The translations under genes and the position numbers were made by a program. Of a stretch of 64,000 nucleotides of DNA, positions 10,054 to 19,525 are shown piece by piece. This DNA comes from Sphingobacterium kitahiroshimense (GTDB lineage: Bacteria; Bacteroidota; Bacteroidia; Sphingobacteriales; Sphingobacteriaceae): assembly GCF_025961315.1 (NCBI RefSeq), contig NZ_JAOQNK010000001.1, positions 930,001 through 994,000 on the forward strand, read 5' to 3'. A model generated the notes under the pieces. It was not told where the DNA came from. It searched no databases and was given only the letters and a program-made list of their open reading frames with translations. Within the stretch, counting starts at the first letter, position 1. Every line of letters begins with the position of its first letter.

Positions 10054-10448
10054 TTTAAAAATCCTTTAAGTAAACATGGATGACAATAGACAGAGATAAC
10101 AATTCGAACAAAGCAAAGTTTGCAGGCATACTACCCGATCTAGGACAATAAATACCTCAAATATCACTTAATGAACATCTGCACAACAGTAGGATTTTCA
10201 TTCCATCACAGTTTACTTTAACCAAAAATCACCCAACACGGTGCAAGACCCATTGTCATGTATTTGATAATATACAATACCTGACAAAAAAATTAACTAC
10301 TCACAAAGCACCTTTTGTGCATTCTAGAATAGTTTCAAAAAGAACTGCTGATACAACCCAAAGTTGTCCCGAAACACAACATAATGTGCACGAAAATCAA
10401 AACTACATTAGATTATAGGGCGGTATATTTGTTGAAAATTTCACTGAT
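10054..10448. other. Intergenic promoter region between divergent genes
   Basis: No coding frame was seen. The TATATTTG box at 10424-10431 lies 18 bp before the TTG start at 10449 and probably drives the copper/haem cluster. The left half should hold the DJ-1 promoter. Confidence 0.4.
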
Positions 10449-10820
10449 TTGAAACAATTGACCATATTCTTACTCCTGCTAACGTTCTTATTCCAGACGT
10501 TTAGTAGAATAGGTATGCTCGTTGATTACAAATTAAACACAAAAGAATACCTCAAATCGTGTGAAAACATTGATAAACCTACCATGCATTGTAAAGGTCA
10601 ATGTGTACTCATGAAAAAGCTGAAGAAGCAGGCTGAAAAAGAAGCAAAACAAGCAACCGTTAACTTAGAGCAGTTAGCTTCTATTCATCATCTTGACACC
10701 TTCGAATTTCCGAAAAATAATCGCATTGCACGACGTATTACCAAGCACTATCCACAAGATATGAGCTATACTTTCCTTTTTGCAGAAACAATCTTCCACC
10801 CACCCCTCTTTTCCATCTAG
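10449..10820 (+). CDS. Small CxGxC protein, copper-cluster associated
   Basis: 123 residues. It appears to begin at a TTG codon; no ATG gives the complete N-terminal hydrophobic segment (TIFLLLLTFLFQTFSR). The key motif is KSCENIDKPTMHCKGQCVLMKKLKK, a Cys followed 11-12 residues later by CxGxC and a Lys-rich helix. The same pattern occurs in the proteins at 19145-19525 and 19670-20044, which flank the other end of this gene cluster. The family is not named to my knowledge. A metal or redox role near the membrane is inferred from the three cysteines and from SCO1 being next downstream. Confidence 0.6.
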   Translation: MKQLTIFLLLLTFLFQTFSRIGMLVDYKLNTKEYLKSCENIDKPTMHCKGQCVLMKKLKKQAEKEAKQATVNLEQLASIHHLDTFEFPKNNRIARRITKHYPQDMSYTFLFAETIFHPPLFSI

Positions 10821-11008
10821 CTGCAAAAAACAAGTGACATCATCTGTCATTTGAGTCTTTTCATTTTTCACATTAATTGATACCTATATAGGCTCCAGTA
10901 CAAGCTATTCATTATTTTGAATAGATACGCTGTATCGTATTCATTTTGAGCAATAGCTATTGCACAGATTAGCCATATAAAAAATCATTAGTCATAACAC
11001 GAAGATAA

Positions 11009-11668
11009 ATGTTATCAAAATATAAACATACACTTCTTGGCTGTGCATCTATTGCGCTGTTCATGGGTATGGTAGGATGCGCATCATCTAGCCAAAATAA
11101 AGAACTGCCCATTTTAGGGGAGAAAGAAATCATTTCCACTTCAAAAGATGGTATTACACAAAGTGATACAAGCTATCATCGTATACCCCAATTTCGTTTT
11201 GTGGATCAAGATAGTAACTGGATCAGCAATGAAGATTTAAAAGGTAAAATATATCTTGCCGATTTCTTTTTCACTCGCTGCCCTACCATCTGTCCGATCA
11301 TGTCCAAACACATGCTTGAGGTAGCCAAACATTTTCAGAACGAGCCACGTTTTGCCATCCTTTCGCATACCATAGATCCAGATCATGATACGCCATCGGT
11401 TTTAAAAACCTATGCTCAAAAACTGGGCGCACCAGACCTATGGAAATTTGTCAATGGCCCAAAAGCAACAGTATATGACATTGCGGGAGCCGCAGGTTAT
11501 TTCTCATTTGCCACAGAAAGCCCAGATGCACCAGGTGGTTTTGATCATAGTGGTGTATTTACACTCGTAGATGGAAAAGGGCATATAAGAGGTGTCTACA
11601 GTGGTATTGAGATGGACTCCGTAAAAGTTGCCATACAAGATATTCAACAATTATTGGATCAGCGATAA
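11009..11668 (+). CDS. SCO1/SenC family copper chaperone lipoprotein
   Basis: 219 residues. The lipoprotein signal ends MVGC (Cys 24), so it is anchored in the envelope. The thioredoxin-like domain (about 60-215) carries the copper ligands of SCO proteins: TRCPTICPIM (Cys 91 and Cys 95, CxxxC) and the distal His 180 in GGFDHSG. SCO proteins deliver copper to, or keep reduced, the CuA site of cytochrome oxidase, and related proteins serve other cuproenzymes. It opens the run of envelope metal genes 11009-18131, with 30 bp to the YtkA-like gene. No oxidase subunit is present here, so copper loading for the MbnP-type proteins is also possible. Confidence 0.92.
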   Translation: MLSKYKHTLLGCASIALFMGMVGCASSSQNKELPILGEKEIISTSKDGITQSDTSYHRIPQFRFVDQDSNWISNEDLKGKIYLADFFFTRCPTICPIMSKHMLEVAKHFQNEPRFAILSHTIDPDHDTPSVLKTYAQKLGAPDLWKFVNGPKATVYDIAGAAGYFSFATESPDAPGGFDHSGVFTLVDGKGHIRGVYSGIEMDSVKVAIQDIQQLLDQR

Positions 11669-11698
11669 CCTATTTCAACAACATTAATAAAAACAATT

Positions 11699-12544
11699 AT
11701 GAAGCGTATAATAAAAATAACGATCCTTTACATCACATTAATTCTAGTACAGACATCTTTCTACGGCTGCAATAATATGACGAAATCAACTGCAACACAG
11801 TCAGAAAATAAACATGCTTCAAATAGCATAGATCTTTCCAATATGATCATGCTTGGAGACACAACCTTTGCAGGTCATCAAGTATCACTCTGGACACCAG
11901 ATAGTCTAACCAATAAATTTGAAAGCCTATACTTGAGATTAGAAGATGGAAAAGGAAATCCAATAAATGACCAAGAAGTAAATTACGAAATCACAATGGA
12001 TATGGGAATGATGTCCCATGGTGGACCTTATGACGCTCTAGTCAACAAAGGAAACGGCATTTTTCAAGCTGATATGGTATTTATCATGGCCAATATGAAG
12101 GATATGGGGAGAGGATGGCTATTCAAAACTTTACTCAAAGGAAAAGATAAAACAGATACCTTGACTTTTGCCCTCCCAGTACAACAAGCGACTATACCCC
12201 GCACTATAGCTACAGGAACAACGACAGATGATCGCGTATTCGTATCCTGTTTAATTCCTAATGAGGTCGAGTCAGGTAAGCACAATATCGAATTTGCCTT
12301 ACACAAAATGGACAAAGAGACCTTTACCAATCTAGATGGATATACCATAGCAGTAGAACCTTTTATGCCTGCTATGAAACATGGCTCTCCAGAGAATAAA
12401 GATGCTGAAAGCAAGGGAAATGGCCGTTATTCCGGCTTAGTCAATTTCACGATGTCTGGAGACTGGGTTATCAAAGTTAAGCTTTTGAAAAATGGGGAAA
12501 CAGTATCACAAGATAGTTTGGTCTATCCTATCAAAATCAAATAA
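11699..12544 (+). CDS. YtkA-like lipoprotein (tandem domains), copper cluster
   Basis: 281 residues. The lipoprotein signal ends at Cys 24 (TSFYGCNN). Two beta-sandwich repeats can be seen: about 55-155, with Met-rich TMDMGMMSHGG and MVFIMANMKDMGRG, and about 175-280, with EPFMPAMKHGS followed by GNGRYSGLVNFTMSGDW. The second is a clear YtkA/FixH-like signature. Met and His in these loops suggest copper binding, as in related CopC-fold and PCu(A)C proteins. It is placed between SCO1 and the first MbnP-like gene. The fold call is by motif; the metal role is inferred. Confidence 0.75.
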   Translation: MKRIIKITILYITLILVQTSFYGCNNMTKSTATQSENKHASNSIDLSNMIMLGDTTFAGHQVSLWTPDSLTNKFESLYLRLEDGKGNPINDQEVNYEITMDMGMMSHGGPYDALVNKGNGIFQADMVFIMANMKDMGRGWLFKTLLKGKDKTDTLTFALPVQQATIPRTIATGTTTDDRVFVSCLIPNEVESGKHNIEFALHKMDKETFTNLDGYTIAVEPFMPAMKHGSPENKDAESKGNGRYSGLVNFTMSGDWVIKVKLLKNGETVSQDSLVYPIKIK

Positions 12545-12586
12545 TAAATCACAAAAATTTAACAAAACAAATTATAACATAATAAA

Positions 12587-13453
12587 ATGAAAAACTATTC
12601 AAAAAAAGGAGCATTTAGCCTATTTTCCTGCATCCTATTATTGACAGCATGTGAAAAAGAAACAATTGTTCAAACTTCAGTTGATTCTGGCCCAGGAAGT
12701 ACAACATTGGTTTTTGATGCACGATATGGTGACGCTGACTTCGAATTGAACAAAGCATACGATTTCAAACTCAGCAATGCTACTGGTCAGTTTGATCTAA
12801 AATATGAGTTCAGCCAGCTTCGTTATTGGGTCAGCAACGTTCGTTTAGTCAATGCTGCTGGCGAAGAATTCAAAGTACCAGAATCCTACTACCTCATCGA
12901 AGAAAATGTGGAAATTCCTGTACAAGAGGGATCATTTGACAAAAAATATCCTGCAAATAAAAGAGAACAGGTGCAGATAAGTTCTATACCAGCAGGTGAT
13001 TATACTGCTATAAAATTTGCGGTCGGAGTAGATTCAAAATACAACGATAATTTAACCCTACGTGCTGGCGAATTATCCTCCTTAAATGGTATGGCTTTTG
13101 AAAATTGGATGTGGTTCACCAGTTATAAGTTTTTTGTGGTAAATGGAAAAATGACCTGGGTAAAAGCAGCTCCGGAAGCTCCTGCTTTACAAACATTCTT
13201 TTGGGACTTCGCTTCCAATGATCTCTATACGGAGAAAGAAATTAAACTAGATAAAGCGATCACTATTAATGCGCAGATGAAATCAAATATCAACTTAGAA
13301 TTGGATGTCAAAAAAGTAATCGATATCGAAAACCCATGGTCCAACAGATTGATCAGCGCATCCAAAAAGGAGCTCATGACCCAGTTAAAAGACAATCTGC
13401 TTACCAAGGCCATCACCTTAAAAAGCACAAGTTCGACTGCTATAGCAAAATAG
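12587..13453 (+). CDS. MbnP-like copper-binding lipoprotein (copy 1)
   Basis: 288 residues. Lipoprotein signal ending LLTAC (Cys 22). The body follows the MbnP family: an FSQLRYWVSNVRL strand near 75-87, IPAGDYTAIKFAVGVDS near 134-150, and an aromatic segment NWMWFTSYKFF near 173-183. In studied MbnP proteins a conserved Trp is oxidised to kynurenine by the partner dihaem enzyme MbnH and helps bind copper. W174 and W176 occupy that place here, although the motif differs from the usual MYWxWxxGY seen in copy 2. It is directly followed, 1 bp apart, by its MbnH-like partner. Confidence 0.82.
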   Translation: MKNYSKKGAFSLFSCILLLTACEKETIVQTSVDSGPGSTTLVFDARYGDADFELNKAYDFKLSNATGQFDLKYEFSQLRYWVSNVRLVNAAGEEFKVPESYYLIEENVEIPVQEGSFDKKYPANKREQVQISSIPAGDYTAIKFAVGVDSKYNDNLTLRAGELSSLNGMAFENWMWFTSYKFFVVNGKMTWVKAAPEAPALQTFFWDFASNDLYTEKEIKLDKAITINAQMKSNINLELDVKKVIDIENPWSNRLISASKKELMTQLKDNLLTKAITLKSTSSTAIAK

Positions 13454-13454
13454 T

Positions 13455-14552
13455 ATGATGATAGGCAAAGGACTAATAGTAGGAGTTTTCACAAGCATAG
13501 TGTTAAGCTTGTGCACGATCTCATGTTGTAAAGTACAAGTGGACAATCCGCTACCGGATCAAACTCCTACTCCTTTGATGCTAAAAGTCCCGGACCATTT
13601 TCCGGCACCAACAAAGATGCTCGACAACCCCCTGACGGTTGAAGGAGTAAATCTAGGTCGTCATCTTTTTTATGACCCCTTGTTATCTGCAAATATGCAG
13701 GTAAGCTGTGCAAGCTGTCATCATCAAGAACGAGCATTTGCAGATGGAGTGCCACTTACGGCTGCAGGTGTATCAGGAAAAACACTTGAGCGGCATTCTC
13801 CGACATTGATTAATCTAGCATGGGCTGATCAAGGATTTTTTTGGGACGGTGGTGCAACAAATCTAGAATCACAGGCCTTTGGACCGCTTACGCATGCTGA
13901 CGAAATGGGAATGTCCTTAGTCACTTTGGCCAACCGGCTGATAGCTAGTGAATTTTACGTCAACTTATTTCAGCAAGCTTTTGCTGAAAAACCATCAGCA
14001 CAAGGTGCCGCAAAAGCATTGGCGCAATTTCAGCGAACCTTGATATCGAGCAATTCGCGTTATGACAGTTATCGAAGTGGGCAAGATTTGAAAGCCCTTT
14101 CCGCAGGGGAACTACGTGGAATGCATCTTGTAAAACAAAAATGTGGGACATGCCATAGTGGAGAACTGTTCACAGACAATGCTTTCCATAATAACGGTAT
14201 TGATGATGACTTTACCGATGACTCCAACGAATGGATACATCGCGGACGTTATCGCATATCTTTTAATCCGATAGATCTGGGTGCCTTTAAAACACCAACA
14301 CTAAGAAACGTAACACGCTCTGCCCCATATATGCACGATGGAAGATTTAAATCGCTTGATCAGGTGTTGCAGCACTACAGATCTGGTACTAAGCATAGTC
14401 CGGTAACAGACCGACTTCTTTACGATCAAAATGAAAATCCTGGCATAGCCATGAGCGATAAAGAAATGACAGAAATAAAATCATTTCTAGAAGCATTGAC
14501 AGACGATATATTTTTAAATGAAACCAATTTTTCTAATCCAAATAAGAAATGA
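13455..14552 (+). CDS. MbnH-like dihaem cytochrome c peroxidase family protein (copy 1)
   Basis: 365 residues, exported (the hydrophobic N-terminus ends SCC). It has two haem c motifs, CASCH (85-89) and CGTCH (230-234), the family signature SAPYMHDGRFKSLDQVLQHY, and TLRNVTRSAPY. This is the bacterial dihaem peroxidase/MauG superfamily. The MbnH branch uses two haems to oxidise a Trp of MbnP rather than to remove peroxide. Pairing with the MbnP-like gene just upstream supports that branch. Its ATGA overlaps the start of MbnP copy 2, so the four genes are translationally linked. Confidence 0.85.
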   Translation: MMIGKGLIVGVFTSIVLSLCTISCCKVQVDNPLPDQTPTPLMLKVPDHFPAPTKMLDNPLTVEGVNLGRHLFYDPLLSANMQVSCASCHHQERAFADGVPLTAAGVSGKTLERHSPTLINLAWADQGFFWDGGATNLESQAFGPLTHADEMGMSLVTLANRLIASEFYVNLFQQAFAEKPSAQGAAKALAQFQRTLISSNSRYDSYRSGQDLKALSAGELRGMHLVKQKCGTCHSGELFTDNAFHNNGIDDDFTDDSNEWIHRGRYRISFNPIDLGAFKTPTLRNVTRSAPYMHDGRFKSLDQVLQHYRSGTKHSPVTDRLLYDQNENPGIAMSDKEMTEIKSFLEALTDDIFLNETNFSNPNKK

Positions 14553-15430
14553 AAAAAGACAAAACAAATGTAGGCAGTAGAACCGCTCTTACAGCGATGA
14601 TAATCCTGCTATTAACAATAACAGTAGCATGCAGCAAAACTGAAGCACCTACCCCCGATGAAGAAAAAACTGGACAATTCTCTATCGAATTTGACAATAT
14701 AATGGGCGAAGAAACTTTGAGTTTCGAACCCCGAGTTTATAAAAATGCAAAGGGAGAATCCTTTAGAATTAAATTGTTGCAATATTTCATCAGCAACATC
14801 AAGCTCTATAAAGCAGATGGCAGTAGCTATACAGTACCTCAGGATGACAGTTATTTTTTAGTAAACGCAGCCGATCGTACCACACGTTTCACCAAAGTAA
14901 AAGTGCCCGAAGGAAACTATGAAAAAGTTGAATTTGTCATCGGTGTAGACAGTGCAAGAAGTTCGATGCCTGTAGAAAAACGGACTGGCGTACTATCATT
15001 TAATCCAGAAGAAGGACACGAAGGTGGAGGTATGTACTGGGGATGGAACAGCGGTTATATCTTCTTTAAGATGGAAGGTTACTGCGATTTGATCTCCGAC
15101 AATCAACAAGGAGATCCCACTGGAAATAAACAGTTCAAATATCATATCGGTGGGTTTGGAGGTTACAATGCCCCCACCTTGAACAATATCAAGACCATTA
15201 CAGTAGATCTGAAAACTGCAGGAACAGCACAAGTGAGAGAAGGGTTACGCAGTAACGTCCACCTATTTGTCGATATCATGAAAATATTCAATGGTCCACA
15301 CACATTCAGTATTGTGGAGCATCCCAATGTCATGTTCAGTGAATACAGTGTGAATATTGCCAACAATTTCCCGCATTTTTTCACACATGATCATACCGAA
15401 AATTTTGTGAAAAGTGAAGATGAATTATAA
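14549..15430 (+). CDS. MbnP-like copper-binding lipoprotein (copy 2)
   Basis: 293 residues. Lipoprotein signal ending TVAC (Cys 28). The canonical MbnP core is easy to see: KLLQYFISNIKLYKADG, VPEGNYEKVEFVIGVDSARS, and GGMYWGWNSGYIFFKMEG with W164 and W166. The C-terminus is His-rich (FPHFFTHDHTENF), which could add copper ligands. It begins inside the stop of the first dihaem gene (4-bp overlap) and is followed after 3 bp by the second. This copy looks more like the experimentally studied MbnP than copy 1 does. Copper binding and Trp oxidation are family knowledge, not shown here. Confidence 0.87.
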   Translation: MKKDKTNVGSRTALTAMIILLLTITVACSKTEAPTPDEEKTGQFSIEFDNIMGEETLSFEPRVYKNAKGESFRIKLLQYFISNIKLYKADGSSYTVPQDDSYFLVNAADRTTRFTKVKVPEGNYEKVEFVIGVDSARSSMPVEKRTGVLSFNPEEGHEGGGMYWGWNSGYIFFKMEGYCDLISDNQQGDPTGNKQFKYHIGGFGGYNAPTLNNIKTITVDLKTAGTAQVREGLRSNVHLFVDIMKIFNGPHTFSIVEHPNVMFSEYSVNIANNFPHFFTHDHTENFVKSEDEL

Positions 15431-15433
15431 CTG

Positions 15434-16498
15434 ATGAAAAAAATATTTGTGCTAATTGGAATTGTTGCCCTCGTATGGGCATGCAAAAAAGGTGAAGACT
15501 CAATTCCTGACCTCTTCACAGGCTTCTTGAAACCAAGTAATTTTCCTGAGCCAACTTATAATTTTTCTAGAAACATGATTACAAAAGAAGGCTTTGAATT
15601 GGGCAAGCGTCTTTTTTACGAACCGCGCTTATCCCGTAACAATACCGTTGCCTGTGGCAGTTGCCACATCCAGTCTGCAGCATTTACCCATCATGGTCAC
15701 GATGTGAGTCACGGTATTGATGATCGGCTAGGCATACGCAATCCTATGCCTATTATGAACATGGCTTGGCAAAAAGAATTCTTTTGGGACGGAGGTGTCT
15801 TTGATTTAGATCTTGCAGCAGTCAACGCGATCACAAATCCTGTTGAAATGGATGAAACAGTACCCAATGTGCTTAGAAAATTAAGAGCACATCCTGATTA
15901 TCCTGCGCTATTTAAAAAAGCCTTTGGGACAGATGAAATAACCGATGCACGCTTTTTCAAAGCCCTATCGCAATATATGTTAATGGCTGTAAGCAACAAT
16001 GCTAAATACGATCATGTGATGCGCAAAGAAGCAGGATATGCCTTTACTGAACAAGAACAAAAAGGCTATCTTTTTTACCAAAAAAACTGTTCATCCTGCC
16101 ACAACGAGCCCCTGTTTACCGATAGAAGCTACCGTAATAATGGACTTTCTCCTAATCGGGCTAACGACACCGGTCGAGATTCTGTGACCTTAAATCCCGC
16201 CGATAGATATAAATTCAAAGTGCCTAGCCTTCGTAATATTTCCTATACCGCACCTTACATGCACGATGGACGTTTTCTGACCTTAAATCGGGTTATTGAA
16301 CATTACCGGACAGGAATGGTTGATTCCCCTACCCTTGACCCCATTTTTAGACAAGCGGATGGATCGTTAGGTATAAAAATGAGTGACAGTGAAAAAGATA
16401 ATCTGATTGCATTTTTAAAAACTTTAGATGACCGGGATTTCTTGACCAATAAGCTATTGGCAGAACCCGAAATAAATTCGGGCTTTGTTGTCAATTGA
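15434..16498 (+). CDS. MbnH-like dihaem cytochrome c peroxidase family lipoprotein (copy 2)
   Basis: 354 residues. Lipoprotein signal ending VWAC (Cys 17). The two haem c motifs are CGSCH (74-78) and CSSCH (219-223), with the family block SLRNISYTAPYMHDGRFLTLNRVIEHY. It is only moderately similar to copy 1, so the duplication is old or the pairs were acquired separately. As the partner of MbnP copy 2 it is expected to modify that protein's Trp in the periplasm. A general peroxidase role cannot be excluded. The last gene of the tightly packed 12587-16498 block. Confidence 0.85.
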   Translation: MKKIFVLIGIVALVWACKKGEDSIPDLFTGFLKPSNFPEPTYNFSRNMITKEGFELGKRLFYEPRLSRNNTVACGSCHIQSAAFTHHGHDVSHGIDDRLGIRNPMPIMNMAWQKEFFWDGGVFDLDLAAVNAITNPVEMDETVPNVLRKLRAHPDYPALFKKAFGTDEITDARFFKALSQYMLMAVSNNAKYDHVMRKEAGYAFTEQEQKGYLFYQKNCSSCHNEPLFTDRSYRNNGLSPNRANDTGRDSVTLNPADRYKFKVPSLRNISYTAPYMHDGRFLTLNRVIEHYRTGMVDSPTLDPIFRQADGSLGIKMSDSEKDNLIAFLKTLDDRDFLTNKLLAEPEINSGFVVN

Positions 16499-16627
16499 TC
16501 ATCTGATTTTCAAGCAGCATTGGTCCTCTTCTTACGTTCCTATATCGGATTTAACATGTAGATCAACAGTAAGCACAGATGACAAGCATATACAATTTTC
16601 GACATATTATCATAAAAACAGCGACAA

Positions 16628-17593
16628 ATGAATACATACAAACACCTTAAAAAAAATACGATATACGGTCTATTGACCGTATTAGCATGCGGACTGATGA
16701 TCCCTATCTCAAAAGCATGTGATATCTGTGGATGTGGTGTCGGCAGTTATTACATTGGTATTTTACCAGACTTCAATAAACGCTTTATTGGGCTTCGCTA
16801 TCAACATAAATCGCTTCTCACACACTTAGGACCTACCGGCAATCGCACGCCAATTACCGCCGATGAAACCTATCAGAGCATGGAAATGTGGGGTGCATGG
16901 AATATCGGTCAGCGGTGGCGGGTAATGGCAATTTTGCCCTATAACTTCAACACGCGTACCATAAAAGGCAGCGGAGAGCAGGGGAAGAAAAATGGAATGG
17001 GTGATGTCGTAGCAATGGGCTATTTCAAAATTTTTGAAGAAGCGAAAGGCACCGCATCCAACAAAATGCTCGTCCACTCGTTATGGATAGGCGCAGGTGT
17101 AAAAGCACCTACGGGCAAGTACGATGCAAGCGAACGCAGTAATGCGGCTCAGGACTCACCAAATAACTTTCAATTGGGTACCGCCAGTACAGACTTTATG
17201 TTCAATCTTGCCTATGATGTAAGGCTGATGGATCTAGGTCTGAATGTCAATACCACATACAAATTGAACACCGAAAACAAATACGATTACAGATACGCCA
17301 ATAAATTCACTGCCAATGCACTCGCATATTATAAATTTAATATACGCGATAAGGTACGAATAGCACCTAATGCTGGTGTCACTTATGAGACACAGCCACA
17401 GGATGTCGTCTTTGGAAAATATGATGTCGCACAGTCTGGCGGAAACTCCACCACAGGAATTATAGGTATAGAAGTCAATATCGGAAAAATATCATTCGGC
17501 GGTAACTATCAATCCCCTTTAAGCCAAAATCTTGCTGGCGGGCGTGTAGAAGCTGGCGATCGGTTTCTGACCCATTTGTCCTACAGCTTTTAA
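16628..17593 (+). CDS. Outer-membrane beta-barrel (transporter-like) protein with CDICGCG motif
   Basis: 321 residues. Signal peptide (about 1-30, ending SKA), then CDICGCGVGSYYIGILPDF at the mature N-terminus. The rest alternates strands and ends in an aromatic residue (RFLTHLSYSF), typical of outer-membrane barrels. Similar proteins are often labelled transporter or phenol_MetA_deg-like. The three-cysteine N-terminal motif could hold a metal. It follows the MbnP/MbnH block after about 130 bp and precedes cytochrome c, so a role in copper passage or reduction across the outer membrane is plausible but unproven. Confidence 0.7.
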   Translation: MNTYKHLKKNTIYGLLTVLACGLMIPISKACDICGCGVGSYYIGILPDFNKRFIGLRYQHKSLLTHLGPTGNRTPITADETYQSMEMWGAWNIGQRWRVMAILPYNFNTRTIKGSGEQGKKNGMGDVVAMGYFKIFEEAKGTASNKMLVHSLWIGAGVKAPTGKYDASERSNAAQDSPNNFQLGTASTDFMFNLAYDVRLMDLGLNVNTTYKLNTENKYDYRYANKFTANALAYYKFNIRDKVRIAPNAGVTYETQPQDVVFGKYDVAQSGGNSTTGIIGIEVNIGKISFGGNYQSPLSQNLAGGRVEAGDRFLTHLSYSF

Positions 17594-17636
17594 AAAAGCA
17601 AAAAGATTGTCTTAAACTCTAAAAAAATAACATACT

Positions 17637-18131
17637 ATGAAATCTATTAGCTCCATATCCATACTCGTATCATGCTGTATATTCAGCATGGTTGCATGTA
17701 ATGCTAACAACTCTGCAGACTCAGGTGCAAAAAAAAACGAACCTGCTGTTGAAGAACCCACTCCAGTAACGCTTCAAGTAAATGATTTTCTAAAAGAAGG
17801 AAATAAAGGTGTAGGCGGCATCACGAGTTTTGAACACAAACCATTCGATCAAAAATTAGCCGATGAGGGCAATAAATTATTCATTGTTAAGTGTACGATG
17901 TGTCATGAAATCAAGGAAGATAAAATAGGTCCAGCACTTTATGGCGTCACAAAAAAAAGAACGCCAGAATGGATGATGAACATGATCTTGACCCCTGATA
18001 AGATGCTAGCAGAAGATGCAGATGCAATAGCACTCAGCAAATCTTACGATGGAGCAATGGCGGCTCTAGGTTTAAACCCTCAAGAAGCAATTGCAATTCT
18101 GGAATACCTGAGACAAGAAGATTCGAAATAG
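17637..18131 (+). CDS. Monohaem c-type cytochrome lipoprotein
   Basis: 164 residues. Lipoprotein signal ending MVAC (Cys 21). One haem c motif CTMCHE at 86-90, followed by IGPALYGVTKKRTPEWMMNMI, the class I cytochrome c pattern with a methionine-rich distal region. It is likely an electron carrier feeding or draining the dihaem peroxidases in the same cluster. It is the last gene on this strand and ends before the hairpin at 18192-18227. The fold is clear; its electron partners are inferred from position. Confidence 0.85.
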   Translation: MKSISSISILVSCCIFSMVACNANNSADSGAKKNEPAVEEPTPVTLQVNDFLKEGNKGVGGITSFEHKPFDQKLADEGNKLFIVKCTMCHEIKEDKIGPALYGVTKKRTPEWMMNMILTPDKMLAEDADAIALSKSYDGAMAALGLNPQEAIAILEYLRQEDSK

Positions 18132-18191
18132 AAAGAAATTTCACATCCGACATCATTAAAAAAGCTGGCGGTAAGAATTGATAAAAACAAA

Positions 18192-18227
18192 AAAAGGGAT
18201 GAAATATTGATCAATTTCATCCCTTTT
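18192..18227. terminator. Bidirectional hairpin terminator
   Basis: 14-bp stem (AAAAGGGATGAAAT and its complement), 8-nt loop, with A and T runs outside. Lies between the convergent cytochrome c gene and the AraC gene. Confidence 0.7.
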
Positions 18228-18243
18228 CTGTTCTGCAAAATGG

Positions 18244-19113
18244 TTACTGCTTTTTCCTAAATTCTTCAGGACTCACACCATATTTCTTTTTAAAGAAAGT
18301 AATAAAATAGGATACATTTTCAAAACCAAGTTCAAAAGAGATTTCCGAAATATTCTTATAGGTATGAATGAGGAGGCGTTCAGCCTCCATCAGTACGCGC
18401 TCCCTTATCAGTTGGCCAGCAGATATCCCTCTCCTTTCCTGACACAAACGATTGAGATAATTCGTGGAAATAAAAAGCTGATCAGCATAGAATGAAGGTA
18501 AGCGCTCATGCGCAAATTGCTCGCTGATCAAGCGTTCAAAAGAGATCACCTTCTCCTCTTTTTCATTTTTTGGTATTTCAGTTCCTTCAGTATTGACATT
18601 GCGGCTGAGTGTTCCCAAAAAAATATTCAAGTAGGAACGCAGTATATTTTTAGCGTCAGGATGGCTAAATAAATATTCGCGATGCATTGTTTCTAAAATC
18701 ATAGGCCAACCTAATTGCTGTTCAACAGCAACATTTTGGGGTTGCATCTTTTGCGTTTTTAAAAATGAAAAATGATGCAGTACATTATCGTTGTACCGTT
18801 GCGTAAAAAAATGCTCTTCAAATAAAATAACCCAACCGTCTTTTTGATCATTTTCTGTCAACAAACTCAATACGGTACTAGGGCTGAAAAACATAACCTG
18901 TTGTTGCTGTAATTGACAGTTATACTTGTCAATATTCAACGTAATAAGTCCTGATGTTAAATAAATAACCGTATAAAATGTTCTTCGATTTGGTAGATGC
19001 AGATTTTGAAGACAACTATAGTCATCTTTTAGATTGTATACGATTAAGCCAATATGATCGGGATCAATATTGTTTAATGATATTGTGTTAATATTTTCTG
19101 TTTTTATAACCAT
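18244..19113 (-). CDS. AraC family transcriptional regulator
   Basis: 289 residues from the ATG at 19113 (MVIKTENINTIS). A longer reading upstream would enter the neighbouring gene and looks spurious. The N-terminal ~170 residues form a cupin-like sensing domain. The C-terminal ~100 residues hold the two HTH motifs (LPSFYADQLFISTNYLNRLCQE and NISEISFELGFENVSYFITFFKKKYGVSPEEFRKK). Convergent with the copper/haem cluster and beside two small CxGxC genes, so it may control either; no operator was identified. Confidence 0.88.
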   Translation of the reverse strand: MVIKTENINTISLNNIDPDHIGLIVYNLKDDYSCLQNLHLPNRRTFYTVIYLTSGLITLNIDKYNCQLQQQQVMFFSPSTVLSLLTENDQKDGWVILFEEHFFTQRYNDNVLHHFSFLKTQKMQPQNVAVEQQLGWPMILETMHREYLFSHPDAKNILRSYLNIFLGTLSRNVNTEGTEIPKNEKEEKVISFERLISEQFAHERLPSFYADQLFISTNYLNRLCQERRGISAGQLIRERVLMEAERLLIHTYKNISEISFELGFENVSYFITFFKKKYGVSPEEFRKKQ

Positions 19114-19144
19114 AATTAATGTAATTGCAAAGTGAGATAATCGA

Positions 19145-19525
19145 CTATACAAAAAACAAAATGGGTGGCTTGAAAATAAATCTATCCGTCCCCTCCAATA
19201 CAAGATAGCGCTGAAAAAACAAATGTGCAGCACGTAAATCAGTAAAGTCTTCGTCAGACTTCAGTAAAAAACAGGTCAAAGGAAGATAAATATTCAGATC
19301 GATCTGCTTCGCTTTAGGAGCAGGATCTTGTTGGTCTCTTTCCTTTTCCAACTGCTTATCGATATAACAGAATCCACTGCAGGTCACTGCCGGCTCAAAC
19401 CGATTAATGCATAATTGGGTTGTAATATAATCCTTATTGAGCTCAAAACCCATACAGATCCAGGTACAGCTCGTTGCTTGTATGAAAATGGCTAAGACAA
19501 GAAGTATCGATAATTTAGCGCGCAT
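19145..19525 (-). CDS. Small CxGxC protein (paralogue 3)
   Basis: 126 residues from the ATG at 19525 (MRAKLSILLVLAIF), chosen because it starts directly with a signal-like hydrophobic stretch. The key region reads NKDYITTQLCINRFEPAVTC followed by SGFCYIDKQLEKE: the same Cys, spacer, CxGxC and charged helix as the proteins at 10449-10820 and 19670-20044, but more diverged. The C-terminal third (FQRYLVLEGTDRFIFKPPILFFV) ends in a hydrophobic proline motif also seen in the first paralogue (FHPPLFSI). Function unknown; the location suggests a copper or haem role. Confidence 0.6.
   Translation of the reverse strand: MRAKLSILLVLAIFIQATSCTWICMGFELNKDYITTQLCINRFEPAVTCSGFCYIDKQLEKERDQQDPAPKAKQIDLNIYLPLTCFLLKSDEDFTDLRAAHLFFQRYLVLEGTDRFIFKPPILFFV

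Noticed and set aside
19114..19233. N-terminal extension of the AraC protein at 18244
   Set aside because: It would overlap the end of the small CxGxC gene, and the residues look like translated noncoding DNA; the ATG at 19113 gives a normal length.
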